A stretch of 51,550 nucleotides of DNA from Candidatus Faecalibacterium intestinigallinarum (GTDB lineage Bacteria; Bacillota; Clostridia; Oscillospirales; Ruminococcaceae). The position numbers and the translations under genes were made by a program. Below, piece after piece: positions 1 to 6,940 of the stretch. The number at the start of each line of letters is the position of its first letter. Positions within the stretch are counted from its first letter, which is position 1. The DNA lies in assembly GCA_019113345.1 (NCBI GenBank), contig DXHQ01000086.1:1-51550 (forward strand). The letters are read 5' to 3'. The notes beneath the pieces were generated by a model. The model saw only the letters and a list, made by a program, of their open reading frames with translations. It ran no database searches and was not told the origin of the DNA.

Positions 1-837
1 GTCTTTGGCGAGACCATCGCCAACCCCGCCCTGACCGTGCTGGACATCGAGAAGTTTGCCCGGGCGGCCCACGCCCATGGGGTGCCGCTGATCGTGGACA
101 ACACCTTCCCCACCCCGGTCAACTGCCGGCCCATCGAGTGGGGGGCCGACATCGTCACCCACTCCACCACCAAGTATATGGACGGCCACGGCGCGGCGGT
201 GGGCGGCGCCATCGTGGACAGCGGCAACTTTGACTGGATGGCCCACGCCGACAAGTTCCCCGGCCTGACCACCCCCGACGAGAGCTACCACGGCATCACC
301 TACGCCGAGCGGTTCGGCCAGGGCGGCGCCTTTATCACCAAGGCCACCGCCCAGCTGATGCGGGACTTCGGCTGCTGCCAGTCGCCCCAGTCGGCCTTTA
401 TCCTCAACCTCGGCCTGGAGAGCCTGCACGTCCGGATGGCCCGCCACTGCGAGAACGCCATGGCGGTGGCCCGCTTCCTCGAAAAGCATCCCAAGGTGGC
501 CTATGTGGACTACTGCGGGCTGGAGTCCAGCCCCTACCACGCCCTGGCCCAGAAATACCTGCCGAACGGCAGCTGCGGCGTGGTGTCCTTCGGGCTGGCC
601 GGCGGGCGGGAGGCCGCCAGCACCTTTATGAAGTCGCTGCGGCTGGCCGCCATCGAGACCCACGTGGCCGACGCCCGCACCTGCTGCCTCAACCCGGCTT
701 CCAGCACCCACCGCCAGATGAACGACGAGCAGCTGAAGGCCGCCGGCGTCCCCGCCGAACTGGTCCGGATGAGCTGCGGCCTGGAGGCCAGCGAGGACCT
801 GATCGCCGACATCGCCCAGGCGCTGGATAAAGTCTGA
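1..837 (+). CDS. metY: O-acetylhomoserine aminocarboxypropyltransferase (sulfhydrylase), 5'-truncated by window
   Basis: The reading frame is open from base 1, so the true start lies upstream; 278 codons are visible. This is the Cys/Met-metabolism PLP fold: DNTF about residue 35 and the Schiff-base lysine in HSTTKYMDGHG (AAG at 172-174). The order and the C-terminal SCGLE..EDL motif fit the O-acetylhomoserine sulfhydrylase group, which joins sulfide to O-acetylhomoserine to give homocysteine. The next gene encodes MetA with acetyl-CoA specificity, which would supply its substrate, so the two form a direct-sulfhydrylation methionine route. A cystathionine gamma-synthase or methionine gamma-lyase reading is possible but less likely in this context. 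Confidence 0.88.
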   Translation, partial: VFGETIANPALTVLDIEKFARAAHAHGVPLIVDNTFPTPVNCRPIEWGADIVTHSTTKYMDGHGAAVGGAIVDSGNFDWMAHADKFPGLTTPDESYHGITYAERFGQGGAFITKATAQLMRDFGCCQSPQSAFILNLGLESLHVRMARHCENAMAVARFLEKHPKVAYVDYCGLESSPYHALAQKYLPNGSCGVVSFGLAGGREAASTFMKSLRLAAIETHVADARTCCLNPASSTHRQMNDEQLKAAGVPAELVRMSCGLEASEDLIADIAQALDKV

Positions 838-840
838 GCC

Positions 841-894
841 CCCTCCGACCCTTCGGGCCACCTCCCACCGCCGCACGCGGGGGAGGCTATCAGG
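841..894 (-). repeat. Dispersed palindromic repeat, family A, copy 1 (diverged)
   Basis: Read on the minus strand this is GCCTCCCCC, a hairpin, GGGAGGTGGCC, a second small hairpin and GTCGGAGGGGG. It matches the layout of the copies at 921, 3552 and 3703. It sits head-to-head with copy 2 between metY and metA. Such GGCTCCCC...GACTGAGAGGG hairpin elements recur in intergenic regions of clostridial genomes; here it could also end the metY transcript. Confidence 0.5.
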
Positions 895-920
895 AAGGCA
901 TTTCAATAACTACCTCTTAG

Positions 921-968
921 GCTCCCGCGTTTACGGGGGAGCTGTCAGCGCAGCTGACTGAGAGGGTC
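921..968 (+). repeat. Dispersed palindromic repeat, family A, copy 2
   Basis: GGCTCCCGCG-tttac-GGGGGAGC, then TGTCAGCGCAGCTGAC, a perfect small hairpin, then TGAGAGGG. It is in the opposite orientation to copy 1, just upstream of metA. Position and structure suggest an intergenic REP-like element and not a SAM riboswitch, whose core I do not see. Confidence 0.6.
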
Positions 969-984
969 CTGAAAGGAATCTGCC

Positions 985-1914
985 ATGCCCCTCATCATCC
1001 CCAAGACCCTGCCCGCCTACGACGCGCTGTATGCCGAGAATATCTTTGTCATGCACCGGGAGCGGGCCCTCTCCCAGCACATCCGTCCGCTGGAGATCGC
1101 CATCCTCAACCTGATGCCCACCAAGATCGCCACCGAGACCCAGATCGCCCGGCTGCTGGCCAACAGCCCCCTGCAGGTCCACATGACCTTATTGCAGACG
1201 GCCAGCCACGCGGCCACCCACGTCTCGGCCGCCCACCTCGAGGCCTTCTACAAGACCTTCGACGAGGTGCGGGACCGCCGCTTTGACGGCATGATCATCA
1301 CCGGCGCGCCGGTCGAGACCATCCCCTTTGAGCAGGTGGACTACTGGGACGAGCTGTGCGGGATCATGGACTGGTCCAAGTCGAGCGTCTACTCCACCCT
1401 GCACGTCTGCTGGGGGGCGCAGGCGGGGCTCTACCACCACTACGGGGTGCGCAAGGAGCTGCTGCCCGAAAAGATGTTCGGCATCTTTCCCCACCGGGTC
1501 ACCCGGCCGGCCAACCCCCTGGTGCGGGGCTTCGACGAGGTGTTCTATGCGCCGCACAGCCGCCACACCGGCGTCTGCGTCGATGACATCGCCCAGTGCC
1601 CGGCCCTGCGCATCCTGGCGGCCAGCGACGAGGCCGGCCCCTATCTGCTGAGCACCGAGAACGGCCGGCAGATCTTTGTCACCGGACACCCCGAGTACGA
1701 CAAGCTGACCCTCGACGCCGAGTACCGCCGGGACGTGGGCAAAGGGTTGCCCATCGCGCCGCCCAAAAACTACTACCCCGACAACGACCCGGCCCGGCCG
1801 CCCGTCTTCCGCTGGCGGGCCCACGCCCATCTGCTCTATTCCAACTGGCTGAACTATTACGTCTACCAGAACACCCCCTACGACCTGAACACCCTGGACG
1901 ACACGACGCCGTAA
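985..1914 (+). CDS. metA: Homoserine O-acetyltransferase (MetA family)
   Basis: 309 residues, the normal MetA length, with RBS GAAAGGA eight bases before ATG. MetA acylates homoserine at the start of methionine synthesis. Catalytic residues fall on the textbook numbers: Cys142 in [10 protein letters not shown], His235 and Glu237 in VTGHPEYDK. Residue 111 is Glu (GAPVE); in characterised MetA enzymes Glu at this position selects acetyl-CoA, while Gly selects succinyl-CoA. I therefore call it an acetyltransferase despite the old family name of homoserine succinyltransferase. It follows metY, which uses the product. Confidence 0.93.
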   Translation: MPLIIPKTLPAYDALYAENIFVMHRERALSQHIRPLEIAILNLMPTKIATETQIARLLANSPLQVHMTLLQTASHAATHVSAAHLEAFYKTFDEVRDRRFDGMIITGAPVETIPFEQVDYWDELCGIMDWSKSSVYSTLHVCWGAQAGLYHHYGVRKELLPEKMFGIFPHRVTRPANPLVRGFDEVFYAPHSRHTGVCVDDIAQCPALRILAASDEAGPYLLSTENGRQIFVTGHPEYDKLTLDAEYRRDVGKGLPIAPPKNYYPDNDPARPPVFRWRAHAHLLYSNWLNYYVYQNTPYDLNTLDDTTP

Positions 1915-1927
1915 AGGAGGCTGCCCT

Positions 1928-2971
1928 ATGGGCATAGAAACACACTGGGGTTTTACCGTGGGCAGTCTGCCCCACGGGCCCCGCAATCTCATCAGCGATG
2001 TGCCGGGGGTGACGGTGGGCCACTGCACCCTGGCCGACGGGGACGTCCAGACCGGCGTCACCGCCCTGCTGCCCCACCCGGGCGATACCTTCCACGAGAA
2101 GGTGCCGGCGGCGGCCCACGTCATCAACGGCTTTGGCAAGACGGCCGGTCTTGTCCAGATCGAAGAGCTGGGCACCCTGGAAACGCCCATCCTCTTTACC
2201 AACACCCTGAGCGTCGGGACGGTGTCCACCGCGCTGGTGCGGTATATGCTGGACCGCTGCCCCGACATCTGCGAGACCACCGGCAGCATCAACCCGGTGG
2301 TCTGCGAGTGCAACGACAGCGGCCTTGACGACATCCGGGGGCTGCACGTCACCGAGGCCCACGCCCTGGCGGCGCTGGCCGACTGCCGCGCCGACTTTGC
2401 CGAGGGCGCGGTGGGCGCCGGCCGCGGGATGCGCTGCCACGGCCTCAAGGGCGGCATCGGCTCGGCCTCCCGGGTGGTGGAGCTGGACGGAAAGAACTAC
2501 TGCCTGGGGGCGCTGGTCCTCTCCAACCACGCCCGGTTCGACGACCTGATCCTGGCCGGCGTGCCCATCCGGGAGCGGCTGGCCGCGGTCCAGCCCAGGA
2601 TCGCGCCCCACCAGGACCGCGGCTCCATCATCACGGTGCTGGCCACCGACATCCCCCTCACCTGCCGGCAGCTGGGCCGGGTGGCCCGGCGGGCCATCGT
2701 GGGGCTGAGCCGCACCGGCTCCTACTGCGGCAACGGCAGCGGCGAGATCGTCATCGCCTTCTCGACCGGCTGCCGCATCCCCCACTACCCGCAGGGGGAC
2801 CTGCTGCCCCTGCGGGCCATCCATGAGGACCGGATCGACCGCCTGTTCCGGGCCGCGGCCGAGTGCGTGGAGGAGAGCGTCCTGTCCTCTTTGCTGCACG
2901 CCGAGACCGTCACCGGGCGGGGCGGACTGACCGTCCGCGGCCTGCCCGACCTTTTGAAAGGAGAATGCTGA
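1928..2971 (+). CDS. P1 family peptidase (DmpA-type N-terminal nucleophile hydrolase)
   Basis: 347 residues, with RBS AAAGGAGG eight bases before the ATG at 1928. Recognisable DmpA/S58 features are the N-terminal NLISDVPGVTVGHCT, the glycine-rich AVGAGRGM followed by Cys, and the self-cleavage site RGSIITVLATDIPL, where cleavage between Gly232 and Ser233 would expose the catalytic serine. Family members are aminopeptidases or beta-aminopeptidases made as one chain and cut into two subunits. There is no signal peptide, so it is probably cytoplasmic. It lies 13 bases after metA and abuts the nitroreductase gene, so co-transcription is likely, but its substrate cannot be read from the sequence. 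Confidence 0.85.
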   Translation: MGIETHWGFTVGSLPHGPRNLISDVPGVTVGHCTLADGDVQTGVTALLPHPGDTFHEKVPAAAHVINGFGKTAGLVQIEELGTLETPILFTNTLSVGTVSTALVRYMLDRCPDICETTGSINPVVCECNDSGLDDIRGLHVTEAHALAALADCRADFAEGAVGAGRGMRCHGLKGGIGSASRVVELDGKNYCLGALVLSNHARFDDLILAGVPIRERLAAVQPRIAPHQDRGSIITVLATDIPLTCRQLGRVARRAIVGLSRTGSYCGNGSGEIVIAFSTGCRIPHYPQGDLLPLRAIHEDRIDRLFRAAAECVEESVLSSLLHAETVTGRGGLTVRGLPDLLKGEC

Positions 2972-3547
2972 ATGGACATCCTGGAACTGCTCGCTTCCCG
3001 CCGCACCTACCGCCGCTTTCTGCAAAAGCCGGTGCCGGCCGATGTGATCGCCGACATGGCCGAGGCGGTGCGGCTTTCTTCCTGCGGGGCCAACCGGCAG
3101 GCCATCCGGCTGGTGGTGGTCCAGAGCCCCGAGATGGTGGCCAAAGTGCAGCCGCTGGTCAAGTGGGCAGCCTACCTGCCCCCCGAGCAGGGCACGCCCC
3201 AGCCGGAGGAACAGCCCGTCCTCTTTGCGGCAGTGGTGCAGGATACCTCCATCCCCGGCGACAAGGACACCGACGCCGGCATCGCGCTGGCCAACCTGAC
3301 CCTGGCCGCCTGGGCCAAGGGGGTGGGCAGCTGCATCATGGGGGCCATCGACCGCCCCCGGCTGACCGAACTGCTGGGCCTGGCCGAAAACGAGAAGCTG
3401 CACACCATGGTGGCGTTCGGCTACCCCGCCCACGCCGCCCGGGTGGTGCCCCTGACCGGGGAGACCGGCGTCAAGTACTACCTCGACGCCAACCGCGACT
3501 ACTGCGTGCCCAAGCGGGACGTGAAGGAGATCGTGCGGTATCTGTAA
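2972..3547 (+). CDS. Nitroreductase family FMN oxidoreductase
   Basis: 191 residues, starting on the base after the stop codon of the peptidase gene; its RBS GAAAGGAG lies inside that gene. The N-terminus LLASRRTYRRFLQKPV is the usual start of the nitroreductase fold (Arg pair contacting FMN phosphate), followed by SSCGANRQ, the SPSAxNxQ-like motif, and AAWAKGVGSCIMGAI near residue 115. Such enzymes reduce nitro groups, quinones or flavins with NAD(P)H. The specific substrate is unknown. Confidence 0.82.
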   Translation: MDILELLASRRTYRRFLQKPVPADVIADMAEAVRLSSCGANRQAIRLVVVQSPEMVAKVQPLVKWAAYLPPEQGTPQPEEQPVLFAAVVQDTSIPGDKDTDAGIALANLTLAAWAKGVGSCIMGAIDRPRLTELLGLAENEKLHTMVAFGYPAHAARVVPLTGETGVKYYLDANRDYCVPKRDVKEIVRYL

Positions 3548-3551
3548 AGGG

Positions 3552-3604
3552 CGCCCTCTCCGTCATGCCGCAAAGCGGCATGACACCTCCCCCGAAGGGG
3601 GAGG
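3552..3604 (-). repeat. Dispersed palindromic repeat, family A, copy 3
   Basis: On the minus strand: GCCTCCCCCTTCGGGGGAGG, then TGTC, then ATGCCGctttGCGGCAT, then GACGGAGAGGG. Two nested perfect hairpins in the order of the family consensus. It directly follows the nitroreductase stop, so on the plus strand it may also act as a weak terminator. Confidence 0.65.
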
Positions 3605-3702
3605 CAAGTTGCGTGCGTCAAACCCGGCAAAGCGGGCGGTGAGGCAAGGCCCTGAGCAAGTGTGCCTCACCCGGACCTGCCCGACACCCACGGGCGTATC
3701 TT

Positions 3703-3752
3703 GGCTCCCCCTGTGGGGGAGCTGTCGCGGCCGCAGGCCGTGACTGAGAGGG
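3703..3752 (+). repeat. Dispersed palindromic repeat, family A, copy 4
   Basis: GGCTCCCCCtgtGGGGGAGC, TGTC, GCGGCCgcaGGCCGtGAC, TGAGAGGG. It is the inverse-orientation partner of copy 3, about 100 bases away, mirroring the pairing of copies 1 and 2. Together with the promoter at 3849 it accounts for most of the 420-base gap before the binding-protein gene; I see no gene in that gap. Confidence 0.65.
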
Positions 3753-3848
3753 CTCTGGTCTTTTTTGTATATATACGTTACTTTTTGGCGAAGCGTGCAT
3801 AAATTATCTCAATTCGGTTTCAATTTGGGCCGCTTTTCTGCACAAGGC

Positions 3849-3877
3849 TTGACATTTACATTTGTACAAACTATACT
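3849..3877 (+). promoter_or_regulatory. Sigma-A promoter of the amino-acid ABC importer
   Basis: TTGACA at 3849-3854, 17-base spacer, TATACT at 3872-3877. Transcription would start near 3884, giving a leader of about 100 bases before the binding-protein gene. The surrounding sequence is AT-rich against a GC-rich background. Confidence 0.85.
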
Positions 3878-3989
3878 ACAGGTTGTCGCCGGGAAGATGC
3901 CCGGCTGAACGCCGCATCGTCTGTTTGCGGCCCGGGGCGGCCTGCCCGTCCCCGCACCTGTTTCCCTGATGCAAATACAAGAGGAGTGT

Positions 3990-4877
3990 ATGAATATGAA
4001 GAAGATCACCCGCCGCAGCTTTCTGGCAGCTGCCGGTCTGTCCGCCGCGCTGGCCCTGACCGCCTGCTCCAGCACCAGCTCTTCCACCGCCGCTTCCAGC
4101 AGCGCCGCTTCCGAGGCCGCCTCTGAGGCTGCTTCCAGCGAGGCTTCCACCCAGGCTATCCAGACCCTGGAGGACCTGGACGGCAAGACCGTCGGCGTCC
4201 AGCTGGGCACCACCGGCGACCTGATGATGAGCGAGGAAGTGGGCAAGGCCGACGGCCTCAACCTGGCCGGCGTGGAGCAGTACAACAAGGCCGCCGACGC
4301 CGTGCAGGCCCTGCTGACCAACAAGATCGACGCCGTCTGCATCGACGACCAGGTGGCCAAGAACTTTGTGGCCGCCAACCCCGACGAGCTGGTCATGCTG
4401 GACACCGCCTACGCGGAGGAGAGCTACGCCATCGCCGTCAGCAAGGACAACCCCGAGCTGACCGAGGCCCTGAACGGCGCCATCGCCGAGCTGATGAGCG
4501 ATGGCACCCTGGACGCCATCCTGGACAAGTACATCGCCAAGGTGGAGGGCGCGACCGGCTACGTCAGCCCCGAGGGCACCGAGTACCCCAACGGCACCCT
4601 GGTCATGGCCACCAACGCCGCCTTCGACCCCTATGAGTACATCGAGAACGGCGAGATCGTCGGCATCGACGCCGAGTTCGCCAAGGCCCTGTGCGACAAA
4701 CTGGGCTACGAGCTCGAGATCGAGGACATGGAGTTTGACTCCATCATCGCGGCTGTGGTCAGCGGCAAGGCCGACTTCGGCATGGCCGGCATGACCGTCA
4801 CCCCCGAGCGCGAGGAGCAGATCGACTTCACCGACACCTACTGCACCGCCGCCCAGAACATCATCGTGCTGAAGTAA
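3990..4877 (+). CDS. Circularly permuted polar amino-acid ABC transporter binding lipoprotein
   Basis: 295 residues from the ATG at 3990 (GAGGAG three bases upstream; the ATG at 3996 has better spacing and is equally possible). A twin-arginine-like signal (TRRSFLAAAG) leads to the lipobox LTAC with lipidated Cys26, then a Ser/Ala-rich tether to about residue 55. The SBP_bac_3 fold that follows is in reversed order. Residues 57-184 (LEDLDGKTVGVQLGTTGD ... DGTLDAILDKYI) are what is normally the second half. Residues 203-295 (TLVMATNAAFDPYEYIENG ... TPEREEQIDFTDTYC) are what is normally the first half. Hallmark residues of both halves are intact, including Arg274, so it should bind ligand. Permease and ATPase genes follow. 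Confidence 0.9.
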   Translation: MNMKKITRRSFLAAAGLSAALALTACSSTSSSTAASSSAASEAASEAASSEASTQAIQTLEDLDGKTVGVQLGTTGDLMMSEEVGKADGLNLAGVEQYNKAADAVQALLTNKIDAVCIDDQVAKNFVAANPDELVMLDTAYAEESYAIAVSKDNPELTEALNGAIAELMSDGTLDAILDKYIAKVEGATGYVSPEGTEYPNGTLVMATNAAFDPYEYIENGEIVGIDAEFAKALCDKLGYELEIEDMEFDSIIAAVVSGKADFGMAGMTVTPEREEQIDFTDTYCTAAQNIIVLK

Positions 4878-4991
4878 GCGCACAGCCAGGGCGGACCTAT
4901 TTCCGCCTGCCGCGCAGGTCGTCCAGCCGGACGGATTTGAAAAAACCTCTTTACAAATCGCGCGTTTTGTGGTTTAGTAAGAGATGCAGAG

Positions 4992-5068
4992 GACAGAGCA
5001 GGTTCTATGCCGGCTCTGTCCCTTCTCTTTGTGTATATATGCATAAAAATTCAGTTTTTTGTGCATAT
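4992..5068 (+). other. Two intergenic hairpins between binding-protein and permease genes
   Basis: The first hairpin is GACAGAGC ... GCTCTGTC at 4992-5020, followed by a pyrimidine-rich CCTTCTCTTTG. The second is ATATGCAtAAAAA ... TTTTTtGTGCATAT at 5037-5068. In binding-protein importers such structures usually let the first gene be expressed more than the rest, by partial termination or mRNA stabilisation. That role is inferred here. The 232-base gap holds no convincing gene. Confidence 0.5.
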
Positions 5069-5109
5069 CCGTCCCGTCTACTCCATCTGCCCCCCAAGGA
5101 GGGAACCCT

Positions 5110-5820
5110 ATGGCATTTTTCCAAAACCTGTGGGCGGAGCTTGTCAGCGAGTTCACCGCCACCTTCATCGCCGAACAGCGCTACCTGCTGTTCCTGAACG
5201 GCCTCAAGACCACCCTGATCGTCGCGTTCGGCGCGGCGGCGATGGGCGTCGTGCTGGGCTTTGTCATCGCCTACATCCGCACCACCCATGACCACACCGG
5301 GCACCTGCGCATCCTGAATGCGCTGTGCAAGCTCTACCTGACCGTCATCCGCGGCACCCCCACCATGATCCAGCTGCTGATTATGTACTTTATCATCTTC
5401 GGCTCGGTCAAGATCGACAAGGTGCCGGTGGCTGTCCTGGCCTTTGGCATCAACAGCGGGGCATATGTGGCCGAGATTTTCCGCAGCGGCATCATGAGCA
5501 TCCCTCCGGGACAGATGGAAGCCGCCCGCAGCCTTGGCCTCAACTACACCCAGGCCACCTGGAAGATCATCCTGCCCCAGGCGGTCAAGAACGTCCTGCC
5601 CGCGCTGGGCAACGAGGTGATCGTCCTGCTCAAGGAGACCTCCATCAGCGGCTACATCGCCCTGCAGGACCTGACCAAGGCCGGCGACATCGTCCGCAGC
5701 CGCACCTACAGCCCCTTCTTCCCCTACATCTCGGTGGCGCTGATGTATCTGGTGCTGGTGCTGGGACTGGAAAAGATTTTGGGCTATCTGGAAGGGAGGC
5801 TGGCGCGCAGTGACCGCTAA
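5110..5820 (+). CDS. Polar amino-acid ABC transporter permease (HisM/GlnP type)
   Basis: 236 residues from the ATG at 5110, chosen because AAGGAGGG lies seven bases upstream; a longer in-frame extension to 5059 has no RBS. The protein has several hydrophobic membrane segments and the cytoplasmic EAA loop [18 protein letters not shown] around residue 136, which docks on the ATPase. [20 protein letters not shown] and [13 protein letters not shown] are typical of the His/Glu/Gln/Arg permease family. It overlaps the ATPase start by 11 bases, so the two are translationally coupled. Confidence 0.92.
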   Translation: MAFFQNLWAELVSEFTATFIAEQRYLLFLNGLKTTLIVAFGAAAMGVVLGFVIAYIRTTHDHTGHLRILNALCKLYLTVIRGTPTMIQLLIMYFIIFGSVKIDKVPVAVLAFGINSGAYVAEIFRSGIMSIPPGQMEAARSLGLNYTQATWKIILPQAVKNVLPALGNEVIVLLKETSISGYIALQDLTKAGDIVRSRTYSPFFPYISVALMYLVLVLGLEKILGYLEGRLARSDR

Positions 5821-6583
5821 CAAGGAAAAGATCATCGAGGTGCGGGGGCTGAAAAAGACCTACGGCGGCGAGAAAAAGCGCGGCTACAAGGGCCTGACCC
5901 CCAAGCTGGACGTTCTGAAGGGCATCGACATCGACATCTACCGCGGCGACGTGGTCTGCCTGATCGGCCCTTCGGGCTGCGGCAAATCCACCTTTCTGCG
6001 CTGCCTGAACCGGCTGGAAAAGCCGACCGGCGGCACCATCCAGTTTGAGGGCGCGGTGGTGGACGAGGCCCACATCGACAAGCTGCGGCAGAAGATGGGG
6101 ATGGTGTTCCAGCACTTCAACCTCTTCCCCCACATGACGGTGAAGGAGAACCTCGAGATGGCCCCCGTCCTGCTCAAGCTCAAGAGCAAAGAGGAGGCCG
6201 CCAAAAGGGCGGACGAGCTTCTGGCCCGGGTGGGCCTGTCGGACAAGGCGGACGCCTACCCGGCTAGCCTGTCGGGCGGGCAGCAGCAGCGCATCGCCAT
6301 CGCGCGGGCGCTGGCCATGGACCCCGACGTCATTCTGTTTGACGAGCCGACTTCGGCCCTCGACCCCGAGATGGTGGGCGAGGTGCTGGCCTTGATGAAG
6401 GAGCTGGCCCACACCGGCATCACCATGCTGGTGGTGACCCACGAGATGGGCTTTGCCCGCGAGGTGTCCAACCGGGTCATCTTCATCGACGAGGGGATCA
6501 TCCAGGAGGACGAGCCCCCCGAGGAGCTGTTCTCCAACCCCAAGAACCCCCGGCTGAAAGCGTTCCTCTCCAAAATGCTATAA
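5810..6583 (+). CDS. Polar amino-acid ABC transporter ATPase (GlnQ type)
   Basis: 257 residues from a GTG at 5810 that overlaps the permease gene; RBS GGGAGG is about ten bases upstream. Walker A is GPSGCGKST, the Q-loop is [11 protein letters not shown], the signature is LSGGQQQR, Walker B is [14 protein letters not shown], and the switch His is in VVTHEM. The region from [10 protein letters not shown] to LDVLKG near residues 17-35 is some ten residues longer than in standard GlnQ proteins, a small lineage-specific insert. It energises uptake together with the permuted binding lipoprotein and the permease. The exact amino acid is unknown. Confidence 0.93.
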   Translation: MTANKEKIIEVRGLKKTYGGEKKRGYKGLTPKLDVLKGIDIDIYRGDVVCLIGPSGCGKSTFLRCLNRLEKPTGGTIQFEGAVVDEAHIDKLRQKMGMVFQHFNLFPHMTVKENLEMAPVLLKLKSKEEAAKRADELLARVGLSDKADAYPASLSGGQQQRIAIARALAMDPDVILFDEPTSALDPEMVGEVLALMKELAHTGITMLVVTHEMGFAREVSNRVIFIDEGIIQEDEPPEELFSNPKNPRLKAFLSKML

Positions 6584-6585
6584 AA

Positions 6586-6766
6586 TGCTCCAGGGGGGAC
6601 CCTTTTCTGCCTGCTGCGCAGGTCAGAAAACCTTCCCCCCTGGTATCCCCCTTTTAGACAAAATTCAACGCAGAACCGCGCACTCGCCCTGACGGGCTCG
6701 CACACTCTCTGCGCTGAATTTCCCTGTATGTGTCCCACCCGTCCGCACATGTCGGCCGGGCGGGAC
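6586..6766 (+). repeat. Structured ~180-nt element, family B, copy 1
   Basis: Three successive stems are visible. Stem I is CCAGGGGGG ... CCCCCCTGG, enclosing TTTTCTG-CCTGC ... GCAGG-TCAGAAAA. Stem II is AAATTCAACGCAGA ... TCTGCGCTGAATTT, enclosing ACCGCGCAC and GCACACTCT. Stem III is GTCCCACCCG ... CGGGCGGGAC around CGCACATGTCG. A second copy at 47512-47685 keeps the loop and junction motifs but changes the stem sequences with compensating bases. It lies just after the glutamine-type ATPase gene. Function is unknown: a structured RNA or a hairpin-type mobile repeat. Confidence 0.7.
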
Positions 6767-6773
6767 TTTTTTT
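6732..6773 (+). terminator. Rho-independent terminator of the amino-acid importer operon
   Basis: This is stem III of the structured element: a GC-rich hairpin, GTCCCACCCG pairing with CGGGCGGGAC with one A/C mismatch, followed immediately by seven T residues. Confidence 0.7.
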
Positions 6774-6794
6774 GACAGTCTGCGAACCTATAGG

Positions 6795-6914
6795 TTACTT
6801 CTTGCGCAGGTACTTGATGCAGGCCAGGATGACGGCCAGGTAGCAGCCGCACCGGAGCAGGTTCATGACGGCGGTCAGGACCATGCCGGCCCCGATCATG
6901 ATGGTGGGTGACAT
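6795..6914 (-). CDS. 39-residue single-pass membrane micropeptide downstream of dnaK
   Basis: A short frame starting MSPTIMIGAGMV and ending CIKYLRKK. It has a perfect AAGGAGGTG ribosome binding site seven bases before the ATG (6912-6914) and begins 26 bases after the dnaK stop codon. Residues about 7-34 are hydrophobic with two cysteines near the middle (RCGC at 21-24) and a third at 32, and the C-terminus is basic, which predicts a single helix with the C-terminus inside. The RBS quality and operon position make it a likely real gene; I do not recognise the family. Confidence 0.65.
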   Translation of the reverse strand: MSPTIMIGAGMVLTAVMNLLRCGCYLAVILACIKYLRKK

Positions 6915-6940
6915 CGCGCTTCACCTCCTTCCGGCCGGGG

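Noticed and set aside
838-984. Possible SAM riboswitch or T-box before metA
   Set aside because: The hairpins belong to dispersed repeat family A. The conserved cores of SAM riboswitches and the T-box sequence are absent.
2863-3642. Plus-strand frame overlapping the peptidase and nitroreductase genes
   Set aside because: Frame-shadow of two recognisable proteins with Arg/Gly/Pro-rich composition.
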